Shown here: in pieces, positions 15,921-22,887 of the stretch | How positions within the stretch are numbered: position 1 is the first letter of the stretch | Layout of the letters: every line of letters starts with the position of its first letter | Source: an uncultured Mycobacterium sp. | Lineage (GTDB): Bacteria; Actinomycetota; Actinomycetes; Mycobacteriales; Mycobacteriaceae | Direction of reading: 5' to 3' | Length of the DNA stretch: 64,000 bases | NCBI GenBank assembly: GCA_900078375.1 | Contig: FLQS01000004.1 | Coordinates: 97,581 to 161,580 of the forward strand | The notes under the pieces: generated by a model | The model's input: only the letters and a program-made list of their open reading frames with translations | What the model was told of the DNA's origin: nothing | The model's database searches: none | Program-made: the position numbers and the translations under genes

Positions 15921-17291
15921 ATGACGGAACTCTTGTCGCGAGACGACGTAGTGTCGGTGTCCATCGGCGACCGGCGCAGCGCCGTCGAACCCGGGGACGT
16001 CCGTACCGTTCTGGCCCGCAGCATCCTGGCCGACGGGCTCGACCTGATCCTCGACCTGGAGCGGTCGTCGGGCTCGTGTCTGGTCGACGCCCGCGACGGC
16101 ACGCGGTACCTCGACATGTTCACGTTCTTCGCGTCTTCGGCGCTGGGCATGAACCATCCCGCGCTGGCCGGCGACGTGGCGTTCCGCGCTGAGCTGGCCC
16201 AGGCCGCGATCAACAAACCGTCGAACTCCGATGTCTATACCGTGCCGATGGCGCGCTTCGTCGATACGTTCGCCCGGGTGCTCGGCGATCCCGACCTGCC
16301 GCACCTGTTCTTCGTCGACGGTGGCGCCCTGGCGGTGGAGAACGCCCTCAAGGTGGCTTTCGACTGGAAGAGCAGGCACAACGAGGCCCGGGGGATCGAC
16401 CCCGCGCTCGGCACCCGGGTCCTGCACCTGCGCGGCGCCTTTCACGGCCGCAGCGGCTACACGCTGTCGCTGACCAACACCGACCCCGTGAAGGTGGCGC
16501 GGTTCCCCAAATTCGACTGGCCGCGCATCGATGCCCCGTACGTGCGCCCCGGCTTGGATGGTCGAGCTATGGATGCGCTGGAGGCCGAGTCGCTGCGCCA
16601 GGCCCGCGCGGCATTCGAAGCCCACCCGCACGACATTGCCTGCTTCATCGCCGAACCCATTCAGGGCGAGGGCGGCGACCGGCACTTCCGGCCACAGTTC
16701 TTCGGCGCGATGCGCGCCCTGTGCGACGAGTACGACGCGCTGATGATCGCCGACGAGGTGCAGACCGGCTGCGGCATCACCGGCACCGCGTGGGCCTACC
16801 AACAGCTCGGCTTCACCCCGGACGTGGTGGCGTTCGGCAAGAAGACGCAGGTGTGCGGCGTCATGGCCGGCCGTCGGGTCGACGACGTCGCCGACAACGT
16901 CTTCGCCGTCAGCTCCCGGATCAACTCGACCTGGGGCGGCAATCTCGTCGACATGGTGCGTTCGCGCCGGATCCTTGAGGTCATCGAGGCCGACGGGCTG
17001 TTCGCCAACGCGGCCGAGATGGGCGCGTACCTGCTAGCCGGCCTCCGTGAACTCGCCCGCCAGCTGCCCGACGCCGTCCGCGACGTGCGCGGCCGGGGAC
17101 TGATGTGCGCGTTCAGCCTGCCCACTGCGGAGCATCGCGACGCCGTGCTCGGTGCGCTGTGGGACCGCGGTGTGATCATGCTCGGCAGCGGTCCGGACAG
17201 CGTGCGGTTCCGCCCGGCGCTCACTGTGACGCGTTCGGAGATCGACCGCGCGCTGGCCGCCTTGAGAGAGGTATTGCCCGCGGCGGTCTAG
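15921..17291 (+). CDS. lat: L-lysine 6-aminotransferase
   Basis: 456 residues, class III PLP aminotransferase. The PLP lysine is in the segment D-V-V-A-F-G-K-K-T-Q (Lys307), and the cofactor aspartate in M-I-A-D-E-V-Q-T-G. The FGKKTQVCG and upstream F-I-A-E-P-I-Q-G-E-G-G-D segments are typical of lysine epsilon-aminotransferases. It moves the epsilon-amino group of lysine to 2-oxoglutarate, giving a semialdehyde that cyclises to piperideine-6-carboxylate, the substrate of the pcd product. Mycobacterial Lat is strongly induced in starvation. Expression is probably set by LrpA through the palindrome at 15891-15911. Confidence 0.95.
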   Translation: MTELLSRDDVVSVSIGDRRSAVEPGDVRTVLARSILADGLDLILDLERSSGSCLVDARDGTRYLDMFTFFASSALGMNHPALAGDVAFRAELAQAAINKPSNSDVYTVPMARFVDTFARVLGDPDLPHLFFVDGGALAVENALKVAFDWKSRHNEARGIDPALGTRVLHLRGAFHGRSGYTLSLTNTDPVKVARFPKFDWPRIDAPYVRPGLDGRAMDALEAESLRQARAAFEAHPHDIACFIAEPIQGEGGDRHFRPQFFGAMRALCDEYDALMIADEVQTGCGITGTAWAYQQLGFTPDVVAFGKKTQVCGVMAGRRVDDVADNVFAVSSRINSTWGGNLVDMVRSRRILEVIEADGLFANAAEMGAYLLAGLRELARQLPDAVRDVRGRGLMCAFSLPTAEHRDAVLGALWDRGVIMLGSGPDSVRFRPALTVTRSEIDRALAALREVLPAAV

Positions 17292-17301
17292 CATTCGGGG
17301 A

Positions 17302-17976
17302 ATGCGGCTGCCCCCGGTCCTCGGCGCGGCGGCGGTGGTGCTCGCCGGGTGCGCGCAGACCGTCGCGGGCAGCCCGGTGTCCAACCCGGCGCAAGGCATC
17401 AAGCCACTGCGCGCCGACGACACCGAGCAGGTTCTGATCGGCCCGGCTCAGCTGCACGACATCGTCGGGGTCAAACTGCAGACCGATGCCGATCAGACCC
17501 GGCCCATCCCCGGATCCTCTGCTGTACCGGCATGTTCGGCGCTCGATGCCGCCGGAATGGCCGCGTTCCTCGGAGAGAAGTGGCTGGGACTGCACGTCAT
17601 GCTGTTCACCGACGGCGACCGGCACGACCACGTTGTCGCCGAGGCCGTCGCGATCTATCCCGAAGCGGGGTCGGCGGCGGCGCAGTTCGCCACCGGCACC
17701 AAGAACGCCAAGGCCTGTGACGGTCAACGGGCCTTGAGCAGCGGCGGGGACGCCGCGTGGAAGTTCACCGTGCCCGAGATCAACGCCGACACCGTGCGCT
17801 GGAACAAGCAGCAAATCGGCATTCCGTTCGACTGGACCTGCTATGCGGAGGCCAGGCTGCGCAATAACGCCATCGTGCAGGCGATGGCCTGCCAGGGCGA
17901 CGACGGCGGCCAGGTCACCGTGACGAGGATGACCGACCAGATGTCGGCGAGCGTCTGGGAGCTATCCGGGCGCTGA
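17302..17976 (+). CDS. Lipoprotein with sensor-like (PknH/LppH-type) domain
   Basis: 224 residues. A lipobox L-A-G-C places the lipidated cysteine at about residue 17. The mature protein has the pattern of mycobacterial sensor-domain lipoproteins: a D-I-V-G-V-K-L start, cysteines in A-C-S-A, A-C-D-G, T-C-Y-A and M-A-C-Q that could form two disulfides, as in the PknH extracellular domain. It begins 10 bp after lat, so read-through expression is likely, but no functional link with lysine metabolism is known to me. A bidirectional hairpin lies downstream. Confidence 0.75.
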   Translation: MRLPPVLGAAAVVLAGCAQTVAGSPVSNPAQGIKPLRADDTEQVLIGPAQLHDIVGVKLQTDADQTRPIPGSSAVPACSALDAAGMAAFLGEKWLGLHVMLFTDGDRHDHVVAEAVAIYPEAGSAAAQFATGTKNAKACDGQRALSSGGDAAWKFTVPEINADTVRWNKQQIGIPFDWTCYAEARLRNNAIVQAMACQGDDGGQVTVTRMTDQMSASVWELSGR

Positions 17977-18154
17977 CCGATTCGGCTGTCGCTCAACATC
18001 TTTAGGACCGCTCTTGTCGGGCAGTCAGCAAACATGCAGGAAGCTCAGGTGGGGATTGTCGACGGCTGCCACGGCCGCCACTACGGTTCCCGGGGTACGG
18101 CCTGGCACGTCGCCGGGACGGTCCTGCTGATCCGCACCGCGGTCACGCTGGCAA

Positions 18155-18190
18155 CAATAAGAGCCCAGCCGATCGGCTGGGCTCTTATTG
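18155..18190. terminator. Bidirectional terminator: 36-nt perfect palindrome
   Basis: Two exact 18-nt arms abut at 18172/18173; the left arm is CAATAAGAGCCCAGCCGA. The G+C-rich stem is flanked by A/T-rich ends, giving a run of T-rich bases after the stem on either strand. It sits between the convergent lipoprotein gene (plus) and the Rho-N/SAP-like gene (minus, ending at 18214). The rest of 17977-18213 holds no gene that I can support. Confidence 0.9.
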
Positions 18191-18213
18191 TCGGACGTGA
18201 AACGTCCCGTCCG

Positions 18214-18396
18214 TCAATAACTTCGGATCAGTGAGATCAGATTTTCCTTGCTCAACCCGGAATACCCCGAAATTCCAAGCTGCTTAGCCCGTTTCTTGAG
18301 CTCAGCGACGGTCCAGCCCTCGTAGGCGCAGGACCGACTGGGTCGAAAGAACCGTATGTCGTCGACATCGGATCTCGCCACAGTGGCACTCGACAT
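18214..18396 (-). CDS. Small SAP/Rho-N-like protein, probable SigF target
   Basis: 60 residues. The C-terminal half (W-T-V-A-E-L-K-K-R-A-K-Q-L-G-I-S-G-Y-S and then S-K-E-N-L-I-S-L-I) matches the helix-extended-helix pattern of SAP or Rho N-terminal domains, which bind nucleic acid. A GGGGGTAGGAG stretch precedes the ATG. Upstream at 18440-18466 there is a SigF-type promoter on the same strand, so this is probably a stress-induced nucleic-acid-binding protein; the function is inferred from the motif only. Confidence 0.75.
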   Translation of the reverse strand: MSSATVARSDVDDIRFFRPSRSCAYEGWTVAELKKRAKQLGISGYSGLSKENLISLIRSY

Positions 18397-18439
18397 CTCC
18401 TACCCCCTTTGCTGAGGTTCCGTTTCCTCGTTGGGACTT

Positions 18440-18466
18440 GTACCCAGGGGGCCCATCGGGTCAAAC
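18440..18466 (-). promoter_or_regulatory. SigF-type promoter of the SAP/Rho-N-like gene
   Basis: On the minus strand GTTT (18466-18463) is followed after exactly 17 bp by GGGTAC (18445-18440). This fits the mycobacterial SigF pattern GTTT-N(15-18)-GGGTA. It lies 44 bp upstream of the gene start at 18396 and has the same spacing as the promoter in front of rsbW. Confidence 0.75.
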
Positions 18467-18475
18467 ATTGGCTAA

Positions 18476-18688
18476 TTATCGGAATTCATCCTGATCAGGA
18501 TCCTCGATGACCTGGTGTTGTTCCTGCCAATCTGATTCGTTGGTCTCCAACGGCGCGACATCGTCATCGATCGGGACCCGCTCGTCGGGGTCGACGGTGT
18601 CCACGTCGGCTGATTCGGCCGCCAGGCGATTTTGCTCGATGGCGTCGGCGATAGGCACGTCGTCCGGGAGTGATTCGCGATCGGTCAT
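18476..18688 (-). CDS. Small acidic conserved protein, unknown function
   Basis: 70 residues from the ATG at 18688 (a TTG at 18697 is possible). It is strongly acidic, with many Asp/Glu and few hydrophobic residues, and is probably unstructured. D-V-P-I-A-D-A-I-E-Q-N-R near the N-terminus is the only helix-like block; this pattern recurs in small mycobacterial proteins near stress genes. No signal peptide or membrane segment. Function unknown. Confidence 0.6.
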   Translation of the reverse strand: MTDRESLPDDVPIADAIEQNRLAAESADVDTVDPDERVPIDDDVAPLETNESDWQEQHQVIEDPDQDEFR

Positions 18689-18959
18689 GTCTGTCAATTT
18701 ACTCGGGTGGGCAACCTGACTATGGGGCGGTGAGGCGCGGAAAGCCCAAATTTACGGTGGCGCAAGACTTGACGACCGCGGTCCTTTCGGCACCATCCGA
18801 ATAAGTGTTGTCCTGCAGGAAAACTGATGATCAGGGTTGTCGCCCGACTATCGCCACGTCCAAGGCGGCAGGTGTGGCGCCAGCAACCTGATGTGCCCCA
18901 TCGCCGACTGGGCCGTGAGTACCCTCACGGTCCGCGGGAACGAGAATGTGCGACCGACA

Positions 18960-18987
18960 GGTTTGACCCCTGCCGTTCCGTGGGTAT
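18960..18987 (+). promoter_or_regulatory. SigF-type promoter of rsbW-sigF
   Basis: GGTTT (18960-18964), a 17-bp spacer, and GGGTAT (18982-18987) match the mycobacterial SigF promoter closely. It lies 115 bp upstream of rsbW, implying that SigF activates its own operon. The remainder of 18689-19102 holds no convincing gene apart from a possible 20-codon leader. Confidence 0.85.
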
Positions 18988-18999
18988 GACGGAGCCACC

Positions 19000-19062
19000 A
19001 TGACGACGACTTCCTGCGCAGTGCTGTGCACGCCGGCCCGGTCAGTACCCGACCGTGGCTAG
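19000..19062 (+). CDS. Possible 20-residue leader peptide upstream of rsbW
   Basis: An ATG at 19000, preceded by GGAG at 18991, opens a 20-codon frame with two cysteines (T-S-C-A-V-L-C-T) that ends in TAG 40 bp before rsbW. It starts only about 5 nt after the expected SigF transcription start. It may be a genuine leader peptide or chance; no similarity is known to me. Confidence 0.2.
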   Translation: MTTTSCAVLCTPARSVPDRG

Positions 19063-19102
19063 CACCTGGAGTAGTGTCGGGTCGACATTGCCAGGAGGCC
19101 AC

Positions 19103-19540
19103 ATGAATGATGCGGAAAGCCGAGGTAGCGCTGCACAACGGGGTGCCAGCGCTGTCGAGTTGAGGGTTGCTGCCAAGTTGGAGAACCTTGCCGTGCTGCG
19201 CACCGTGGTCGGCGCGGTCGGCACGTTCGAAGACCTGGATTTCGACGCCGTGGCAGATTTGCGGCTGGCCGTCGACGAGGCCTGCACCAGGCTGATCCGC
19301 TCAGCATCGCCGGAGGCGACATTGGTGGTGGTAGTCGATGCGCATGACGACGTGGTGGTCGTGGAGGCCTCGACCACCTGCGACACCTCCGACGTGGTTA
19401 GCCCGGGCAGCTTTAGCTGGCATGTGCTGAGCTCGCTGACCGATGATGTGCAGACATTCCACAATGGTCATGAGCCCGGCAGCGATGGGCAGGTTTTCGG
19501 CATCACTCTGACCACGAGGCGGGCGGGCTCCGGGCGGTGA
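19103..19540 (+). CDS. rsbW: Anti-sigma F factor RsbW/UsfX
   Basis: 145 residues from the ATG at 19103, which follows AGGAGG. It is a GHKL-type kinase-like protein: the segment D-L-R-L-A-V-D-E-A-C-T-R-L-I carries the N-box helix with Asp-Glu-Ala, and the family is known to bind SigF and keep it inactive. The glycine-rich ATP lid is reduced, as in mycobacterial UsfX. It overlaps sigF by 4 bp, the standard anti-sigma/sigma pairing, and is driven by a SigF-type promoter. Confidence 0.9.
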   Translation: MNDAESRGSAAQRGASAVELRVAAKLENLAVLRTVVGAVGTFEDLDFDAVADLRLAVDEACTRLIRSASPEATLVVVVDAHDDVVVVEASTTCDTSDVVSPGSFSWHVLSSLTDDVQTFHNGHEPGSDGQVFGITLTTRRAGSGR

Positions 19541-20328
19541 CTTCCCGAGCCACGGATAGTTCGTCGCGACGGACGAACTCGGAGTACGCCGACGTCCCGG
19601 ACATGTTCCGGGACCTGGCGAAACTCGACCCTGACTCCCCAGAGCACCAGCGCCACCGCGACGGCATCGTGGAGCGCTGCCTTCCCCTGGCTGATCACAT
19701 CGCCCGCCGATTCGACGGTCGCGGTGAACCGCGCGACGATCTGGTCCAGGTGGCCCGCGTCGGCCTGGTCAATGCCGTCATTCGCTATGACGTCGAGACC
19801 GGTTCGGACTTCGTGTCGTTCGCGGTGCCCACGATCATGGGGGAAGTGCGTCGTCACTTCCGTGACAACAGCTGGTCGGTCAAGGTACCCCGCCGGCTCA
19901 AGGAACTTCACCTACGGCTGGGTGCGGCGACATCGGAGCTGTCCCAGCGGCTGGGACGCGCACCGACCGCCTCCGAACTCGCCGAGGAATTGGAGATGGA
20001 ACGCGAAGAGGTCATCGAGGGCTTGGTCGCCGGCAGTTCCTACAACACGCTGTCGATCGACAGCGGTGGCAGTGGTAGCGATGAGGACGCCCCCGCGATC
20101 ATGGACACGCTGGGTGATGTCGACCTGAGCCTGGACCAGATCGAGAACCGCGAAGCGCTGCGTCCTCTGCTCGAACAACTTCCGGAGCGCGAACGCACCG
20201 TACTTCTGCTGCGGTTCTTCGAGTCGCTCACTCAGACCCAGATCGCCGAGCGCGTCGGCATCTCACAGATGCACGTCTCGCGCCTACTTGCGAAGTCGCT
20301 AGCTCGGCTCCGCGACCAGCTGGAGTAG
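19537..20328 (+). CDS. sigF: RNA polymerase sigma factor SigF
   Basis: 263 residues from a GTG overlapping rsbW. Region 2 is clear (D-D-L-V-Q-V-A-R-V-G-L-V-N-A-V-I-R-Y-D, then F-V-S-F-A-V-P-T-I-M-G-E-V), region 3 follows (L-S-Q-R-L-G-R-A-P-T) and region 4 ends the protein (L-P-E-R-E-R-T-V-L-L-L-R-F-F, then Q-T-Q-I-A-E-R-V-G-I-S-Q-M-H-V-S-R). This is the SigB/SigF/SigG class of stress sigma factors. In mycobacteria SigF directs stationary-phase, pigment and oxidative-stress genes. Its last 30 bp overlap the convergent STAS gene. Confidence 0.95.
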   Translation: MTSRATDSSSRRTNSEYADVPDMFRDLAKLDPDSPEHQRHRDGIVERCLPLADHIARRFDGRGEPRDDLVQVARVGLVNAVIRYDVETGSDFVSFAVPTIMGEVRRHFRDNSWSVKVPRRLKELHLRLGAATSELSQRLGRAPTASELAEELEMEREEVIEGLVAGSSYNTLSIDSGGSGSDEDAPAIMDTLGDVDLSLDQIENREALRPLLEQLPERERTVLLLRFFESLTQTQIAERVGISQMHVSRLLAKSLARLRDQLE

Positions 20329-20694
20329 CCGGCGCGGTTCGCCGTCGAGCAGCTCGATGGCCTCGGGGACCGATTCGGCGATCGGTAATGTCTGGTCCGG
20401 ATCGCACACCCGCATCAGCCGCGACACGGCTTCGCCGGTCACCATCGCCCATCGTGCCGAGGCATTGGCGCACCGGACGTTGATGGTGTGGAGGGCGGAG
20501 AAGCCTGATGTGCCAAAGAATTCCAGCGGGCTCAGGTCCAGGACCAGTCGCGTGCCGACGGCAGCGCACTCGTCGACGTGGTCGGCGAACGCCGCGGAGT
20601 TGGACGCATCGAGTTCGCCCTCGACGGTGATGATCCCGACGGTGTCGTCGGGCCAATGGGTGGTGAAGCGTGCGGTGGTTTGGGAGATAGACAT
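20299..20694 (-). CDS. STAS-domain anti-anti-sigma factor
   Basis: 131 residues, a single STAS domain: V-E-G-E-L-D-A-S-N in the first half and the phosphorylation loop L-E-F-F-G-T-S-G-F-S-A-L-H with a candidate Ser at the conserved site. Proteins of this kind bind the unphosphorylated anti-sigma factor and so free the sigma factor. Its position tail-to-tail with sigF suggests that it antagonises the neighbouring RsbW, although mycobacterial genomes have several such antagonists. I see no SigF-type promoter in front of it. Confidence 0.85.
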   Translation of the reverse strand: MSISQTTARFTTHWPDDTVGIITVEGELDASNSAAFADHVDECAAVGTRLVLDLSPLEFFGTSGFSALHTINVRCANASARWAMVTGEAVSRLMRVCDPDQTLPIAESVPEAIELLDGEPRRLLQLVAEPS

Positions 20695-20926
20695 GGTGAC
20701 TCCATCAGTGAACGACTATTCGTACTGTGGATCACGCCAAGCAGGGTCAAGTGGGAAGGCCCGTGACGTGCGGGAGCTCGCGCGCCGCACGTCGTTGACG
20801 TAGTTCCGGGCGGCTGTGAACTCAACCTGTTGTGAACACTACCTCCTGGTGTGACGCGGTGACAGTTGTAGCTGCGGGTTCTAATAATCCTTAGAGACTC
20901 ACAGGAGCGCGAGTCACACTGTGTGT

Positions 20927-21484
20927 ATGTCCGCGGGCGACCAGATAGTCGGCGTGCTGCTGGCCGCCGGCGCAGGTGTCCGCTATGGCATGCCGAAAGT
21001 CCTTGCTGTCCAAGGGCGGTGGCTGCGTTCGGCGGTGGAAGCCCTGTCCGGGGGTGGTTGTGATGACGTGGTGGTCGTGCTCGGAGCGGCGGTCGTGGAC
21101 GTCCCGGCGCCGGCCCGCCCGGTGATCGCCGAAGATTGGCGCCACGGGATGGGCGCCTCGCTGCGTGCGGGTTTGGCGGCAGTATCCGGCGCTGATTACG
21201 CCGTCGTGCTCACCGTGGACACCCCCGACATCGGCGCTGACGTGGTCGGCCGACTGGTCGACGCGGGTCGGTCGTCGCAGTCCGGCATCGCCCGCGCCAC
21301 CTACGGCGGACGGCCCGGCCACCCCGTCGTCCTCGCCCGACGGCACTGGCCTGCGCTGCTCGAAACGCTGCACGGCGACGAGGGTGCGCGCCGATTCCTG
21401 GCCAGCCGGCCGGACGTGGTGATCGTCGACTGCGCCGATCTGGCCACCGGGCTGGACATCGATACGCCTACACCGTCAGATTGA
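20927..21484 (+). CDS. MobA/MocA-like nucleotidyltransferase
   Basis: About 185 residues; ATG at 20927 or GTG at 20921. The signature of the MobA-like NTP transferase fold is present: L-L-A-A-G-A-G-V-R-Y-G-M-P-K at the N-terminus and V-V-L-T-V-D-T-P-D-I for the metal site, then G-R-P-G-H-P-V-V-L. Close families cytidylate or guanylate molybdopterin. No molybdopterin gene is near, so the exact substrate is open. The 226 bp in front of it (20695-20920) also carries the STAS gene's upstream region; I see no other element there. Confidence 0.8.
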   Translation: MSAGDQIVGVLLAAGAGVRYGMPKVLAVQGRWLRSAVEALSGGGCDDVVVVLGAAVVDVPAPARPVIAEDWRHGMGASLRAGLAAVSGADYAVVLTVDTPDIGADVVGRLVDAGRSSQSGIARATYGGRPGHPVVLARRHWPALLETLHGDEGARRFLASRPDVVIVDCADLATGLDIDTPTPSD

Positions 21485-21794
21485 GGGCCGCGGCGGCGAA
21501 GCGGCGCACAGCGGTGGCGGCCACCGCAGCGGCCTCACCATGGCCCGGCCGCGCCCGCGTCGCCAGCGTGGCGCTGCTTGGGTCGATCGTGACCACGGCC
21601 AGCAGTTCCCCGGTTGTCGGTTCGCACACCGCCCACGAATAACCGGATTCGGCGGCCCACTGCGCCGCGCACCTGGTCACGTAGTCGGGATCGGTCTCGC
21701 CGAGATCGGCCAGGGCCGGGCGGTCATCGATGCGTTCGTCGGCCCGCAGCGCGCGCAGATACCAAGTGCCAGCGTTGATTTCGACGGGATCCAT
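21468..21794 (-). CDS. Hypothetical protein, possibly a short GNAT-like protein
   Basis: 108 residues. R-A-L-R-A-D-E-R-I-D-D-R-P-A-L and E-S-G-Y-S-W-A-V-C-E-P-T-T-G-E-L-L-A-V-V-T-I recall the beginning and central strands of GNAT acetyltransferases that report on substrate and acceptor, but the acetyl-CoA motif R/Q-x-x-G-x-A is not evident and the protein is too short. It may be a degenerate paralogue. It overlaps the nucleotidyltransferase end by 17 bp on the opposite strand and lies 1 bp from the DUF1707 gene. Confidence 0.5.
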   Translation of the reverse strand: MDPVEINAGTWYLRALRADERIDDRPALADLGETDPDYVTRCAAQWAAESGYSWAVCEPTTGELLAVVTIDPSSATLATRARPGHGEAAAVAATAVRRFAAAALNLTV

Positions 21795-21795
21795 G

Positions 21796-22143
21796 TCAGC
21801 GGTACAGCAGTATGCCGAGTATCGGAAGAGCCAGCCAGGCCAGCCAGCCGTGCGGCACCAGAATGGTGAACCCCAACGCCACCAGCGGGGTGAGCGCCAT
21901 CACGATGGCCCGCCAGTCGCGGGGGCGTTCGATGCTCGACACCGCGGCCACCCCGGGTTTGGCGGGGAGATCGGCGAAGATCGGCTCGAGGTCGGCGCGG
22001 GTCATTGCGGCGGCGATTGCCGCGCTGCGCTCGGAGAACTCGTCGGGGTTCAGGCGGCCCTCGGAGAACTGCCGGCTGAGCAACGCCATGGCTTCTTCGC
22101 GTTCGGCGGTACCAATCCGAACCCGGTGTGGATCCTCAGTCAC
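21796..22143 (-). CDS. DUF1707-domain small membrane protein
   Basis: 115 residues from a GTG at 22143. Residues 9-60 are the DUF1707/SHOCT-like helical domain (R-I-G-T-A-E-R-E-E-A-M-A-L-L and then G-R-L-N-P-D-E-F-S-E-R), and the C-terminus holds two hydrophobic segments (about 75-90 and 93-112). Family members are small mycobacterial proteins of unknown role that may be regulatory. It is divergent from the NAD(P)-binding protein, with 21 bp between starts. Confidence 0.8.
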   Translation of the reverse strand: MTEDPHRVRIGTAEREEAMALLSRQFSEGRLNPDEFSERSAAIAAAMTRADLEPIFADLPAKPGVAAVSSIERPRDWRAIVMALTPLVALGFTILVPHGWLAWLALPILGILLYR

Positions 22144-22164
22144 CAGAACATCATGCTGGATGGC

Positions 22165-22887
22165 ATGAGAATCACAGTTGCTGGCGCCAGCGGACTGATC
22201 GGGCGGCAGGTCGTCGACCTGCTGACCGCAGAGGGGCACGAGGTGGTGGCCGCCTCGCGAACATCCGGTGTCGACGTGCTGACCGGGGAAGGTGTCGCCG
22301 ACGCGCTGCGCGACGCCCATGTGCTTGTCGACGTTCTCAACTCGCCCTCCTACGAGGACGAGCCGGTGTTGGAGTTCTTCAGCACCGCCACCCGCACTCT
22401 CGTCCGGGCCGCTGAGGTCGCCGGGGTGGCGCACTACGTCGCACTGTCGATCGTCGGGGTGACCCGACTGCCGGACAGTGGCTACATGCGCGCCAAGGTG
22501 GCGCAGGAGACGTTGATCGAAGCGTCCGGTCTGCCCTACACCATCGTGCGCGCCACCCAATTCGACGAGTTCGCCGATGGGATTGTGGCCGCGCTGACCG
22601 AGGGGGACGTAGTGCGGGTGCCCGACGCCCGGATCCAGCCGATCGCGGCCGCCGAAGTCGCCGCCCACGTGGCCCGTGCGGCCGTCGGATCGCCCGTTGG
22701 TGTCGTCGAACTCGGCGGACCCGACAAGATCACCTTCGCCGAACTGGCTCGGGTGGTGCTTGCCCGGCGTGGCGAGCAGCGCTCCGTCGTCGTCGACGCG
22801 GGCGCAACCTACTTCGGCGCGCGGGTGGACAACGACAGTCTGGTCACCGGTGACGGCGCCGTACTTGGGACAACCCGCTTTACTTGA
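22165..22887 (+). CDS. NAD(P)-binding (SDR/NmrA-like) epimerase-type protein
   Basis: 240 residues from the ATG at 22165; an ATG at 22153 is possible. The Rossmann motif G-A-S-G-L-I-G is at residues 7-13, and L-S-I-V-G-V and Y-M-R-A-K-V-A-Q-E are the typical later strands, with Y-x-x-x-K at the catalytic position of SDRs. The central Y-T-I-V-R-A-T-Q-F and the E-L-G-G-P-D end match the atypical SDR group that binds NADPH and may act as redox sensor or reductase. Substrate unknown. Its end overlaps accA3 by 8 bp, convergent. Confidence 0.8.
   Translation: MRITVAGASGLIGRQVVDLLTAEGHEVVAASRTSGVDVLTGEGVADALRDAHVLVDVLNSPSYEDEPVLEFFSTATRTLVRAAEVAGVAHYVALSIVGVTRLPDSGYMRAKVAQETLIEASGLPYTIVRATQFDEFADGIVAALTEGDVVRVPDARIQPIAAAEVAAHVARAAVGSPVGVVELGGPDKITFAELARVVLARRGEQRSVVVDAGATYFGARVDNDSLVTGDGAVLGTTRFT

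Noticed and set aside
18034..18234. 66-codon plus-strand frame between the lipoprotein and the SAP-like gene
   Set aside because: It spans the palindromic terminator, lacks a ribosome site and shows no protein-like pattern.
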